A stretch of 64,000 bases of DNA from Paracoccus contaminans (GCF_002105555.1 NZ_CP020612.1:771001-835000); one strand, 5' to 3'. Positions 26,572 through 35,629 are shown, counted from the first letter of the stretch. Numbers and translations are program-made. The notes: generated by a model not told the origin, from the letters alone.

Positions 26572-27270
26572 ATGAACCTGCGTTTCAAGGCCCTGGGGGT
26601 CCATCTGTTCACCGCGACCGGCGCGGTCCTGTCGATGCTGGCCCTGCTTGCCGCAGTCGAGGGCCGCTGGTCCACGATGTTCGCCTGGCTGATCGTGGCG
26701 CTGGTCGTTGACGGCATCGACGGGCCGCTGGCGCGCCGCTATCGGGTCAAGGACAACTGGCCGACTTATGACGGCGTGGTGATGGATCTGATGATCGACT
26801 ACATCACCTACATCTTCATCCCGGCCTTTGCGCTGTTCAAGTCGGGCCTGCTGCCGGGCTGGACGGGATGGGTGTGCATCATCGCCATCGTCTACGGGTC
26901 CATCATCTACATGGCCGACACGCGGATGAAGACGGTGGACAACAGCTTTGCGGGCTTTCCGGCCTGCTGGAACATGGTCGTGCTGGTGCTGTTCGCGCTC
27001 AAACCGTCCTACTGGGTGATCCTGGGGGTGGTGATCCCGCTGACGGTGGCGATGTTCCTGCCGATCAAGTTCATCCATCCGGTGCGCACCGAACGCTGGC
27101 GGGCGGTTTCGCTGCCGATGGCAGGGGCCTGGGTGGTCTGCGCGTGCTGGGCGATCATGGTCGGCTTTCATCCGCAGAGCTGGGCGCTGTGGGGGCTGAT
27201 GGTCACGTCGCTGTGGCTGATGCTGGCAGGCGCGGCACAGCAGTTGATCCCCCAGCATCGGCGCGCTTGA
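26572..27270 (+). CDS. pcs: Phosphatidylcholine synthase
   Basis: 232-residue integral membrane CDP-alcohol phosphatidyltransferase that condenses choline with CDP-diacylglycerol. The CDP-alcohol motif runs from DGIDGPLAR (D47) to YDGVVMDLMID (D76), in the Pcs-specific form. About seven to eight membrane helices are visible. The ATG at 26572 is preferred because the protein then begins MNLRFKALGVHLFTATGA, like other Pcs proteins, and AAGG precedes it. An ATG at 26551 would add seven residues. Exogenous choline is needed for this route. Pcs is common in Rhodobacterales and Rhizobiales. Confidence 0.92.
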   Translation: MNLRFKALGVHLFTATGAVLSMLALLAAVEGRWSTMFAWLIVALVVDGIDGPLARRYRVKDNWPTYDGVVMDLMIDYITYIFIPAFALFKSGLLPGWTGWVCIIAIVYGSIIYMADTRMKTVDNSFAGFPACWNMVVLVLFALKPSYWVILGVVIPLTVAMFLPIKFIHPVRTERWRAVSLPMAGAWVVCACWAIMVGFHPQSWALWGLMVTSLWLMLAGAAQQLIPQHRRA

Positions 27271-27333
27271 TCGAGGGGCATCGGCGCGCCTAGGCTCTCG
27301 CAAGACGGCCGCAGCGGCCGCATGGGGATGCTG

Positions 27334-28806
27334 ATGTTTCAACGACTTCTGACAAGTGCCGCCGCGCTTGCCTGCCTTGCCGCGCCGGCGATGGCAGCGC
27401 AGGACATGATCCGCCTCGGCATGGTGCTCGAGCCGCCGGGCCTCGACCCCACGGCAAACGCCGCCGCGGCCATCGACGAGATCACCTATGCCAACCTGTT
27501 CGAAGGGCTGACCCGCTTTGCCCCCGACGGGACAATCGTGCCCAGCCTGGCCGAATCGTGGGAAGCCAAGGACGGCGGCAAGGTCTATGAGTTCCATCTG
27601 CGCAAGGGCGTCAGGTTCCATGACGGCGCCGACTTTGACGCATCGGACGTGGTGTTCTCGCTGGACCGCGCCCGCGCGCCCGATTCGACCAACCCGCAAA
27701 AGCAGCTGTTCGCCGACATCACCGCTGTCGAGGCGCTGTCGCCCGATCTGGTACGCGTCACGCTGAAGGAGCCGGACGGGCTGTTCCCGTGGAAGATGGC
27801 CTGGGGCGATGCGGCGATGCTGGACCCGGCCTCGGCCGCCACGGATGCGACGCATCCGGTCGGCACCGGCCCGTTCCGGTTCGGCGAATGGGTACAGGGC
27901 GATCACGTCACGCTGGCGGCCTTTGACGGATACTGGGGCGAAAAGCCGGCGCTGAAATCGGCGACCTTCCGGTTCATTTCCGATCCGACCGCTGCCTTCG
28001 CGGCAATGATGGCGGGGGATGTCGACGCCTTCCCGATCTATCCCGCGCCCGAAACGCTGGACCAGATCAAGGCCGATCCGCGCTTTCAGGTGATCGTCGG
28101 CACGACCGAGGGCGAGACGATCCTGTCGATGAACAACCGCAACAAGCCGCTGGACAACCCCAAGGTGCGCGAGGCGATCGCCCTGGCCGTTGACCGGCAG
28201 GCGATCATCGACGGCGCCATGTTCGGCTATGGCACCCCGATCGGCAGCCATTTCGCCCCCCACAACCCCGATTACGTCGATCTGGTCGCCAAGACCCCGC
28301 ATGATCCCGAGCGGGCCCGGGCGCTGCTGGCCGAGGCCGGCGTTTCGGGGCTCAAGCTGCGGCTGGCCCTGCCCCCGCCCCCCTATGCCCGCCGCGGGGG
28401 CGAGATCGTGGCGGCCGAATTGCGCGATGTCGGGATCGAGACCGAGACGACCAACATGGAATGGGCGCAGTGGCTGGAACAGGTCCACAAGAACCACGAC
28501 TTCGACCTGACCATCGTCAGCCATGTCGAGCCGATGGACCTCGATATCTATGCGCGCGAGGGCTATTACATCGGTTATGACAACGCCGATTACCGCGCCC
28601 TGATGGAGCGGCTGAAAGCCGCACTGACCCTGGCCGAGCGGAGCGACATCCTCAAGCAGGCGCAGGAAAAGCTGGCCGCAGACCACCCGGCCGCCTATCT
28701 GTTCCAGCTTGCCAAGACGGGGGTGGCTGACGCGCGGATCGAAGGGCTGTGGGCGAACGCCCCCTCGCCTGCCAATGATCTGAGCAAGGTGCACTGGCGC
28801 GAATGA
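27334..28806 (+). CDS. Peptide/nickel-type ABC transporter substrate-binding protein (family 5)
   Basis: 490-residue periplasmic binding protein of the DppA/OppA family. The signal peptide (MFQRLLTSAAALACLAAPAMA) ends near residue 21. Family-5 landmarks follow: YANLFEGLTRF, PSLAESWEAKDGGKVYEFHLRKGV split by normal spacing, VGTGPFRF, and the C-terminal LFQLAKTG. Three in-frame ATGs occur (27322, 27328, 27334); the last has a GGGG box about 6 nt upstream. No permease or ATPase gene is adjacent. The only matching transporter in the window begins 6.8 kb further on (35640-38967), so partnership is possible but unproven. The substrate is unknown. Confidence 0.88.
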   Translation: MFQRLLTSAAALACLAAPAMAAQDMIRLGMVLEPPGLDPTANAAAAIDEITYANLFEGLTRFAPDGTIVPSLAESWEAKDGGKVYEFHLRKGVRFHDGADFDASDVVFSLDRARAPDSTNPQKQLFADITAVEALSPDLVRVTLKEPDGLFPWKMAWGDAAMLDPASAATDATHPVGTGPFRFGEWVQGDHVTLAAFDGYWGEKPALKSATFRFISDPTAAFAAMMAGDVDAFPIYPAPETLDQIKADPRFQVIVGTTEGETILSMNNRNKPLDNPKVREAIALAVDRQAIIDGAMFGYGTPIGSHFAPHNPDYVDLVAKTPHDPERARALLAEAGVSGLKLRLALPPPPYARRGGEIVAAELRDVGIETETTNMEWAQWLEQVHKNHDFDLTIVSHVEPMDLDIYAREGYYIGYDNADYRALMERLKAALTLAERSDILKQAQEKLAADHPAAYLFQLAKTGVADARIEGLWANAPSPANDLSKVHWRE

Positions 28807-29561
28807 ACCCTGCGGGACCGGCGGATGACATGCTGCGCGCCGGTCCCGTCCTGCCAATCCGTGCGGCCGGCCCCTGCCTGTCAGATCGCGCCCCGCTGCC
28901 CCGGGCCTGAGCGCGCTGGGGTCGGCACCGCCCGCATCCAGCCTGGCGGGCAATGCGTCGCTTGGCCATGCCTTGCTTGGCTCCGTCTCGCTTTGGCCCC
29001 CTCGCCTGCCCCCTTCGCCTGGACCCGCCTGCAAGGGCCTGCTCGTACCGGCATGGGCCTGGCTGCGCCTGCACGCACAGGCACAGGACTGCATGGGCCG
29101 GCTGAGGGGGGCTGTTTCACGCTGCGGCTAGCTTCTGCGGTGCCGGATGCACGCGCTGCGCAGACTGGCCTGCCTTCAACGACAAGCCGCCTCAGCGGGC
29201 TGGACTGCCTTTCCTGATTGATCCGCCTTTGCAGGCTGGCCTGCCTGCCCGGTCCGGCCCATCCTGCCTCAGGCTTTCGGGGGGCATCGGCGCAGACCGC
29301 CCGACAAGCGCGAGCGCGCCCGTGCCGACCTGCGCTGTCGCATCCCGACCGGGCGTCCGGCCCCCGGCCCGCCTCTGGCAGGTCAAAGATCGCCGGGATG
29401 CCGGCCTGTCGCGCAGCCCGGTGCGCAAGGGGTTAAGGCGGCTAGCCGGACAGGGGCTGCATGGCCGCCATCAGGATCAGCCGCATGGGCGCGCGGCCCG
29501 CCAGGAGGGGCTTGCGGGCCTTCAGCGTCCCGAAGGCGCCCGACCGCCGCCGCCCCGCCCT
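28807..29561. other. 755-bp gap with no supported gene
   Basis: Lies between the binding-protein gene and the end of the lytic transglycosylase gene. All open frames here have shadow-like composition (Pro/Ala/Arg/Cys/Gly) and lack plausible starts. The DNA is rich in degenerate pyrimidine-rich words built on CTGCC and GCTTGG and resembles the spacer at 60119-60712. Confidence 0.6.
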
Positions 29562-31052
29562 TCAGTTCTTCAGGACGATGCAGCGCCCGCCAAGGGCGCG
29601 GAACTGCAGGCAGAAGGCGTTTGCCTCGCCGCGCGAGGAATAGCCGATCTGCGCCGTATAAAGCCGCCTGCCCGCCCCGCCCACGGCCTTGCGCACATAG
29701 CTCACCCGCTTGCCGCCCAGGATCGGGCGCAGCTGCCGGTTCAGGCGGTTGACCTGTTGCTGGGCGCCCGACTGCTGCGGATGGGCAGCCAGGATCACGC
29801 CCCATGGCCAGGCGCGGGCCTTGGTGGTGAACTCCTTGAGCGTGCGGTTGCGCGCCAGCTTCATGCAGGCGTCGTGGAACGGTCTGTCCTTGTCCAGGCG
29901 GATGTCGAGAGCCGCGGGCGGCTCGTCGCGCCATTTCCAGGCATTGTGCCCGGTGATGGCCTCGACATAATCCTGTGTCTCGAAGGGCAGCACCTGCCCG
30001 CCATTGTAAAAGCGCAGGGCCCGCGCCTCGCCCCCGTTATAGGCGACGGCCGCCAGGCCCATATTGCCGAAGCCGTCGATCAGATAACGCAGATAGGCGG
30101 CCGAGGCATGAATCGCCTTGGCGGGGTTGAACGGATCGTCCAGCTTTCTGATGCGGGCGGTTTCCGGCATGAACTGGGCAATGCCCAGCGCCCCGACGGG
30201 CGAGACGGCCTCCGGCTCGAACATCGATTCCTTCCACAGCAGCCGGGCAAGGAAGTTGGGGTCGAGCCGGTTTTCGGCAGCCGCGGTTTCGATCACGCGG
30301 CACACATCGGCGACATAGGTCTTGGCGGCAATGCAGCTGCGCCCATCGACGGTGCAGCGGCGGGCGCCATCCTCCTTGGGGGGCATCTGCGGCCCCTGTG
30401 CCGTGCGCGCCTTGTCCGCGGCGGGGGGCGGTGCAGTCGACCCAACGGGGGCAGAGGAGGCGGCCGGGGCCGCGGGGCTTGATGCCAGCGCATCAAGCGA
30501 GGCATCGTCCCCCGCAGGCTCCGCCGTCGCCGCCTCGGCCGGCGCGGGTGCCGAAGCGCCTGCAGATCCCGGCAGCAGCGGACCGTGAGCCATCTCGGCC
30601 AGAGCCGGCGGCGCGGCGGGCGAAAGCACGGCCGGCTCCGCCGGTGCCGGACCGGTGGGGACGAGAGCGGGCGCGTCGCCAGGGGCGGGCGCCTTCTGGA
30701 TGGACGGCTCGGCCGGGGCAGGCGCTTCGCCGGGGGCGGGCGCCTGGGCCGGGATGGTCGCGTCGCTGGGGGCTGGCGCCTTGGCGGCAACCGGCGCGGG
30801 GACTGCGGCGGGCGGCTGCGCAGGGGCCTCGGCCCCCGCAGCGGGCGCAGCGGCGGGCGGGGTCGATGCGGGCGCGGCGGTTACGCCTGCCCCACCAGCA
30901 TTGCCTGCCGCCATCCGGGGGGTCGGGGCCGTGCCGGGAACCGGGGCCGGCATCTCTGACGCAGGCGCCGGGGCCAAAGCATCGTCCGCCGACCAGGCAG
31001 CGCCCAGCCCCAACCCCAGTCCGCAAGCGGCGATCCCGACAATCCAGCGCAT
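29562..31052 (-). CDS. Lytic transglycosylase (SLT domain) with long Pro/Ala linker
   Basis: 496-residue exported murein hydrolase. It has a signal peptide (residues 1-21), then about 200 residues of Pro/Ala-rich linker, then an SLT domain (about 240-400) with the catalytic E275 in LLWKESMFEPEA, the GALGIAQFMPETA block and AYNGGEARAL. The end (about 450-496) resembles a SPOR-like fold (YTAQIGYSSRGEANAFC ... CIVLKN), which could bind denuded glycan at the septum. The start at 31052 follows GAGGG by 6 nt; an ATG at 31076 is the alternative. The linker would let the enzyme reach across the periplasm. It appears monocistronic. Confidence 0.86.
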   Translation of the reverse strand: MRWIVGIAACGLGLGLGAAWSADDALAPAPASEMPAPVPGTAPTPRMAAGNAGGAGVTAAPASTPPAAAPAAGAEAPAQPPAAVPAPVAAKAPAPSDATIPAQAPAPGEAPAPAEPSIQKAPAPGDAPALVPTGPAPAEPAVLSPAAPPALAEMAHGPLLPGSAGASAPAPAEAATAEPAGDDASLDALASSPAAPAASSAPVGSTAPPPAADKARTAQGPQMPPKEDGARRCTVDGRSCIAAKTYVADVCRVIETAAAENRLDPNFLARLLWKESMFEPEAVSPVGALGIAQFMPETARIRKLDDPFNPAKAIHASAAYLRYLIDGFGNMGLAAVAYNGGEARALRFYNGGQVLPFETQDYVEAITGHNAWKWRDEPPAALDIRLDKDRPFHDACMKLARNRTLKEFTTKARAWPWGVILAAHPQQSGAQQQVNRLNRQLRPILGGKRVSYVRKAVGGAGRRLYTAQIGYSSRGEANAFCLQFRALGGRCIVLKN

Positions 31053-31155
31053 GGCGGCCCTCGTCAAAGCTGTCATGCGCGATCTACCAGACTGGCCCGC
31101 ACAGGGAAACCGCCCTGCGCCCATCGCGGCGGGGCCGACAGGGCGCGCATGAGCG

Positions 31156-31833
31156 TCAGGCGTCGTCTTGCTTTCCATCAGGCTTCTGCGCCGCCAGCTT
31201 GCTGGCCTTGCGTTCCGCCTTGCGCGCGGCCTTGCGTTCGGATTTTTCGGCTTCCTTGACGCGCTTGCGCTCGGCCTTCTCGGCCTGCCTGACGCGCTTG
31301 CGCTCGGCCTTTTCGGCTTCCTTGCGGGCCTTGGCGTCGGCCTTTTCGGCAGCCTTCGCGGCGCTGTCCTTCTTGTCGCCCTTGCCGCTCCGTTCCACAA
31401 CCCCGCTGCCGGTGACGGCGCGCGGCAGGACATCGGGCGAAGGGGAGCCCCCGAGGCGAAGGGCGGCGGGCGGCAGATCGGGCATGTCCTCGGCGGCTGC
31501 GGGGGCCATGCGCGGCGGGCTGACCGCCGCGCGCGGCTCTGCCTTGCCGTCGCGGCCCGCAACGCCGGCCTGCTGCCCGGCCGCGGCCTTGCGGGGCGCC
31601 TGATCGGCGCCGTTGCTTGCCAGGCGCCTTTTCACCTCGGCCCGGACGCGGCGCAGGGCAGCGGCCAGATCGGCGTCGTCCCCCGCAGCCGCGACCGCCG
31701 CCTCAAGCTTGCGCACCAGGCCATTCAGCGTGCGGTCGGCATGCTTGCCCAAGGCAGGCTGGCGCGATTTTTCCACAAGCACGGCCGTGTCCGGCCGATC
31801 GGTGCCGGGCAAAGCAGTCGTCTGTCTGACCAT
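31156..31833 (-). CDS. Hypothetical protein with basic coiled-coil tail
   Basis: 225-residue protein that I do not recognise. The N-terminal part (about 30-75) is helical with LNGLVRKLEAAVAAAG and RRVRAEVKRRL. The middle is Pro/Ala-rich and probably disordered. The last about 75 residues are a highly charged Lys/Glu/Arg/Ala helix built from repeats such as KAERKRVRQAE and KAERKRVKEAE. There is no signal peptide or membrane segment. GC3 bias and an ordered repeat structure favour a real gene, but the basic repeat could be low-complexity. The 134-bp gap upstream holds a hairpin, and no neighbour suggests a role. Confidence 0.6.
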   Translation of the reverse strand: MVRQTTALPGTDRPDTAVLVEKSRQPALGKHADRTLNGLVRKLEAAVAAAGDDADLAAALRRVRAEVKRRLASNGADQAPRKAAAGQQAGVAGRDGKAEPRAAVSPPRMAPAAAEDMPDLPPAALRLGGSPSPDVLPRAVTGSGVVERSGKGDKKDSAAKAAEKADAKARKEAEKAERKRVRQAEKAERKRVKEAEKSERKAARKAERKASKLAAQKPDGKQDDA

Positions 31834-31920
31834 GATGGGACGATCCTCGGGCTCGATCGCCGCAGAGCGGCGCTGGGTGATGATGCGCCCAGCCTATACG
31901 AACCGCCCAGGCGGGTAAAC

Positions 31921-31951
31921 GTCCCGGCCATGGCCACCTGCCGGCCGGGAC
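31921..31951 (-). terminator. Hairpin downstream of the L,D-transpeptidase gene
   Basis: Nine-bp perfect stem (GTCCCGGCC and its complement, 13-nt loop) 16 nt past the stop at 31968, followed on the minus strand by GTTTACCC. Only a weak U-tract is present, so this is a possible terminator. Confidence 0.45.
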
Positions 31952-31967
31952 GCTGCCGCTCCGCCCC

Positions 31968-32750
31968 TCAGTTGGGCAGGGCGCCGCCCGCCACGACGAC
32001 CGGCGCCGCCGATGCCTGAACCGCCGCGGGGGCGCCGGCCGGCTCCAGATAGCCGTCCGGGGTTTCGTTCAGCGGCCCCTCCAGCGCCAGCGATTCCGAC
32101 TGGGTGCGCACCTTGACATGGGTGCCGAGCGGAACCCGGTCGAACAGGTCGATGATGTCCTGCGAGAACAGCCGGATGCACCCCGCCGAGGTGGCCTTGC
32201 CGATCGAGGACGGATCGACGGTGCCGTGGATGCGATACATTGTGTCCACATTGCCCTGATACAGATACAGCGCCCGCGGCCCCAGGGGGTTGGTCAGACC
32301 GCCCGGAAGGCCGTTCTTGACCGCGCCATACAGTTCCGGCTCGGTTGCGACCATGTTGGCGGTGGGGGTCCAGCTGGGCCACCGGGCCTTGCGCTTGATC
32401 GTCGCCTCGCCGGCAAAGCCGAGGCCGGCCTTGCCCACGGCGATGCCGACGCGGGTGGCCATCCCGCCCGGTTCGACCAGATACAGGAAGCGGGCATAGG
32501 GATCGACGACGATGGTGCCGGGCGCGTCGGGGCCGTTATAGGGCACCTGGGCGCGCACATTGCGTTCGCGCAGATAGGCCGGCTTGACGGCCTTGATCTC
32601 GAGCGGCTCGCCATTGGGGCCGCTTTCGGTGCGCGACTGATAATAGTCGGGCACCGGCATGCTGGCGGCGGGGGCCTGCACGACCGGTTCGGGGCCGCAG
32701 GCGGCAACGCCCAGGGCGCAGGCCAGAAGGACAGCAGAGGCGATACGCAT
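31968..32750 (-). CDS. L,D-transpeptidase (YkuD) lipoprotein
   Basis: 260-residue periplasmic enzyme of the YkuD family, which forms 3-3 peptidoglycan crosslinks or anchors lipoproteins to murein. The lipobox LGVAAC places the acylated cysteine at C18. The catalytic motif begins IHGTVDP with H175 and ends SAGCIRL with the nucleophile C191. The tail beyond about 240 is Ala/Val-rich. The single-domain architecture without LysM resembles the ErfK/YbiS-like enzymes of Rhodobacteraceae. It is transcribed away from the GlsB gene across a 346-bp divergent region. Confidence 0.93.
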   Translation of the reverse strand: MRIASAVLLACALGVAACGPEPVVQAPAASMPVPDYYQSRTESGPNGEPLEIKAVKPAYLRERNVRAQVPYNGPDAPGTIVVDPYARFLYLVEPGGMATRVGIAVGKAGLGFAGEATIKRKARWPSWTPTANMVATEPELYGAVKNGLPGGLTNPLGPRALYLYQGNVDTMYRIHGTVDPSSIGKATSAGCIRLFSQDIIDLFDRVPLGTHVKVRTQSESLALEGPLNETPDGYLEPAGAPAAVQASAAPVVVAGGALPN

Positions 32751-33096
32751 CGCAGACAATTCCTCGGGTTTTCGGCATGGCGGCCGCAGGTGGCAAGAAA
32801 GCCGCGCGAATCGCCCGACGAGCAGTTCGGAGATCGCGGCAGGATTCCGCCATACGCCGTCAATCCCCCCGAGCGTCAAGTTTTGTGCCCGGCCCCGCGC
32901 CCTGGCGTGACATAAATGCCGCGCCCGCGATATTTTGAGCGGCCGTGAGATGTGGCAATTTTGTCGCACCCCGCGACAGGAAACCCCGACTTGGCCCAAA
33001 GGCGCCGCCGGGCCGGAACCTGTGCACATGGTTGCGGTTGAGACGGCGTAACCGCCGCCACTTTCGGCGCGCGAAGCGTTTGAAAAGGAACTCACA
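32751..33096. other. 346-bp divergent regulatory region, no gene
   Basis: Separates the L,D-transpeptidase (minus) from glsB (plus). It contains AT-rich islands near 32,880-32,960 and a GGAAC-spacer-GGTT element listed separately. Open frames crossing it look like shadows and have no support. Confidence 0.6.
33015..33039 (+). promoter_or_regulatory. Candidate ECF-type promoter of glsB
   Basis: GGAAC at 33015-33019, then 16 nt, then GGTT at 33036-33039. This matches the layout of stress ECF sigma (EcfG/RpoE-type) promoters (GGAAC, 16-17 nt, GTT) and lies about 58 nt before the glsB start. Confidence 0.4.
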
Positions 33097-33378
33097 ATGG
33101 GCTTCATCATTGCCATCATCATCGGCGCCATCGCAGGCTGGATCGCCGGACAGGTCGTCAAGGGCCATGGCCAGGGCACCCTGATGAATATCGTGGTCGG
33201 CATCGTCGGCGGCCTGCTGGCGAACTGGCTGTTCCCGGCGCTGGGCTGGAACCTGGGCGCCGCCCCGGCGACGGTCGACAACGCCGTGGTCGGCACCAGC
33301 ATCATCGGCTCGATCATCTTCTCGGCCATCGGCGCCATCATCCTGCTGCTGATCCTGCGCCTGTTCAATCGCGGCTGA
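33097..33378 (+). CDS. GlsB/YeaQ/YmgE family stress-response membrane protein
   Basis: 93-residue hydrophobic protein of the transglycosylase-associated (GlsB/YeaQ/YmgE) family. It has three membrane helices: residues about 3-22 with IIGAIAGWIAGQVVKGHG, 32-50, and 64-88. The Gly-rich first helix and the GIVGGLLANWLF block are family hallmarks. A clear AAGGAA precedes the ATG by about 7 nt. Function is unproven; relatives are induced by osmotic or envelope stress, in keeping with the ECF-like promoter proposed upstream. A rho-independent terminator follows, so the gene is monocistronic. Confidence 0.93.
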   Translation: MGFIIAIIIGAIAGWIAGQVVKGHGQGTLMNIVVGIVGGLLANWLFPALGWNLGAAPATVDNAVVGTSIIGSIIFSAIGAIILLLILRLFNRG

Positions 33379-33411
33379 GCGGCGCGTCCCGCGCAAGGGG
33401 ACGGACCATGA

Positions 33412-33440
33412 GGCCCTCTGCCGCGGCAGGGGGTCTTTTT
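33412..33440 (+). terminator. Rho-independent terminator of glsB
   Basis: Stem of CCCTCTGCC with GGCAGGGGG (one G-U pair, GC loop) followed by TCTTTTT. It lies 34 nt after the glsB stop. Confidence 0.85.
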
Positions 33441-33518
33441 CACATGCCCAGCGGCCCCTGCCCTTCCGCTTTCCGGTTGCGGCCGGCCCGACTGCGGCCC
33501 AAACTGGCAGCATAGCCG

Positions 33519-35150
33519 ATGCCGAGACCTTCTGCCCTTGCCCCTTTCCGCCATCCGGCGTTCCGCGTCCTGTGGGCCGCAACGCTGGCGTCGAATTTTG
33601 GCGGCATGGTCCAGGCGGTGGCAGCGGCATGGATGATGACCCAGTTGACCGACAGCGCCACGCTGGTCGGGCTGGTGCAGGCCTCGAACACCCTGCCCGT
33701 CATGCTATTCGCCCTATTGTCGGGGGCGCTGGCCGACATATTCGAACGCCGCCGCCTGATGCTGGCGGCGCTGGCGGTGATGGCGGGCATGTCCGTCCTG
33801 CTGTCGCTGGTGGCATTCTGGAACTGGCTCAATCCCTTGAGCCTGCTCGGCCTGACATTCCTGATCGGGATGGGTCAGGCCCTCTATAACCCGCCCTGGC
33901 AGGCGAGCATGGGCGATCTGGTCCCGCGCGAGGATCTGCCCGCGGCGGTTACGCTCAATTCCGTCGGCTTCAACCTGATGCGGTCGGTCGGGCCTGCGGC
34001 AGGCGGGCTGATCGTCGCCGGCTTTGGTGCCGCAGCTGCCTTTGCCGTCAATGCGCTGAGCTATGCGCCGCTGATCGCGGCGATGATCCGCTGGCATCCG
34101 CCCGCGCGCACCCGCCCCTATGCGCCCGAGCCGCTCGGCCCCGCCCTTGCCGCGGGGCTGCGCTATGTCGCGCTGTCGCCCAATCTGGTCCGGGTGCTGC
34201 TGCGGGCGGGGCTGTTCGGCTTTTCGGCGGTGGCGATCCTTGCGCTGCTGCCGCTGATCGCCAAGGGCCATCCGGGCAGCGGATCGCTGCTGCTGGGGCT
34301 GCTGCTGGGCTGTTACGGGCTGGGCGCCATCCTGGGGGCCGCGGCCAACCCGCGCATCCGCGAGCGGTTCAACAATGAAGCGGTGGTACGGCTGGCGTTC
34401 CTGGGCTTTGCGTTCTCCTGCGCCGTCCTGTCCTGGACGGATAATGTCTGGCTGCAGGGGCTGGTGCTGCTGCCGGCCGGGGCAAGCTGGGTGATGGCGC
34501 TGTCGCTGTTCAACGTGACGGTCCAGCTCTCCACCCCGCGCTGGGTCGTGGCGCGGGCGCTGGCGCTGTATCAGACGGCGACATTCGGGGGGATGGCCGC
34601 GGGCAGCTGGGTCTGGGGCGGCGTCGCGGGGGCGCGGGGCGTGGACAGCGCCATGATGATGGCGGCGCTGGTGCTGCTGGCGGGAGCGATCATCGGGCAC
34701 TGGTTCAGCCAGCCCGAATTCGGCAAGCTCGATCTCGATCCGGTGAACCGCTTTCAGGAACCCGAGCTGGCGCTGGATCTGCGCGGGCGGTCGGGGCCGA
34801 TCATGGTCATGGTGGACTATAAGATCGACCTTGAGGACACGGCCGAGTTCCTCAGGCTGATGGCCCGCCGCCGCGACATCCGCCGCCGTGACGGCGCGCG
34901 CCAGTGGGCACTGCTGCGCGATCTGGAAAACCCCGGGCAATGGAGCGAATCCTATCACATCGCCACCTGGGACGACTATGTCCGCCACAACCTGCGCCGC
35001 ACCAAGACCGATGCCGAGGTGACGGTCGCCCTGCGGCGGCTGCACCGAGGCGAGGGCGATCCGGCCGTCCACCGGATGATCGAGCGGCACAGCGTCACCC
35101 CCGCCGACGACCTGCCGCTGATCGGCAAGATCCAGGTGCCGGGGACATGA
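33519..35150 (+). CDS. MFS exporter of the EntS-like (MFS_3) family
   Basis: 543-residue transporter. Residues about 10-405 form the 11-12 membrane helices of an MFS_3-type exporter, including the loop after helix 2 with LSGALADIFERRRLML and a second-half LLLGLLLGCYGLGAILGA. The last about 130 residues form a soluble extension (SGPIMVMVDYKIDLEDTAEF ... ESYHIATWDDYVRHNLRRT) resembling an antibiotic-biosynthesis-monooxygenase-like ferredoxin fold, a known architecture in this family. Related proteins export siderophores or drugs; the substrate here is unknown. The stop overlaps the GNAT start (ATGATG), so the two are coupled. Confidence 0.88.
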   Translation: MPRPSALAPFRHPAFRVLWAATLASNFGGMVQAVAAAWMMTQLTDSATLVGLVQASNTLPVMLFALLSGALADIFERRRLMLAALAVMAGMSVLLSLVAFWNWLNPLSLLGLTFLIGMGQALYNPPWQASMGDLVPREDLPAAVTLNSVGFNLMRSVGPAAGGLIVAGFGAAAAFAVNALSYAPLIAAMIRWHPPARTRPYAPEPLGPALAAGLRYVALSPNLVRVLLRAGLFGFSAVAILALLPLIAKGHPGSGSLLLGLLLGCYGLGAILGAAANPRIRERFNNEAVVRLAFLGFAFSCAVLSWTDNVWLQGLVLLPAGASWVMALSLFNVTVQLSTPRWVVARALALYQTATFGGMAAGSWVWGGVAGARGVDSAMMMAALVLLAGAIIGHWFSQPEFGKLDLDPVNRFQEPELALDLRGRSGPIMVMVDYKIDLEDTAEFLRLMARRRDIRRRDGARQWALLRDLENPGQWSESYHIATWDDYVRHNLRRTKTDAEVTVALRRLHRGEGDPAVHRMIERHSVTPADDLPLIGKIQVPGT

Positions 35151-35629
35151 TGGCAGCGATCCGCCCCGCCGCCTTTCCCGACGATCTGGAGACTGTGCGC
35201 GCGCTGTTCACCGAATACATCGCCAGCCTCGGGCTGGACCTGTCGTTCCAGAACGTCGAGGCCGAGCTGGACGCCCTGCCCGGCGCCTATGCCCCGCCGC
35301 GGGGCGCGCTGCTGCTGGCCAAGCAGGATGGCCAGGCTTTCGGGATCGGCGCGATGCGCCCCCTGCCCGATGGCAGGGCCGAGATGAAGCGGATGTATGT
35401 CCGCCCCGCGGCCCGCGGCCTTGGCGGGGGGCGGTTGCTGGCAGCAGGGCTGATCGCGGCGGCGCGCGCGGGCGGATACCGGTGCATGCGGCTGGATACC
35501 CAGCGCGATTTCACCGCCGCCGTGGCGTTGTATCGCTCGCTCGGGTTCATCGAAACCGCGCGCTACAACGACAACCCGTTGCCCGGCGCGCTGTTCATGG
35601 CGCTGGACCTGACGGCGGACGCGCTCTAG
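35147..35629 (+). CDS. GNAT family N-acetyltransferase
   Basis: 160-residue acetyl-CoA-dependent acyltransferase. Motif A is seen as MKRMYVRPAARGLGGGRLLA (about residues 82-101), with the pyrophosphate-binding RGLGGG loop. Motif B follows as VALYRSLGFIE. The substrate is not predictable. ATGs at 35147 and 35150 are both possible; the first overlaps the MFS stop. The dpp-like permease starts about 10 bp downstream, so the gene lies in a transport operon, perhaps modifying an exported or imported compound; that is inference. Confidence 0.9.
   Translation: MMAAIRPAAFPDDLETVRALFTEYIASLGLDLSFQNVEAELDALPGAYAPPRGALLLAKQDGQAFGIGAMRPLPDGRAEMKRMYVRPAARGLGGGRLLAAGLIAAARAGGYRCMRLDTQRDFTAAVALYRSLGFIETARYNDNPLPGALFMALDLTADAL

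Noticed and set aside
26449..29094. 881-codon minus-strand open frame across pcs and the binding-protein gene
   Set aside because: Antisense of two well-supported plus-strand genes; no start signal or domain.
28825..29217. 130-codon plus-strand frame in the 755-bp gap
   Set aside because: Cys/Pro/Gly/Leu composition follows the low-complexity DNA; no Shine-Dalgarno and no motif.
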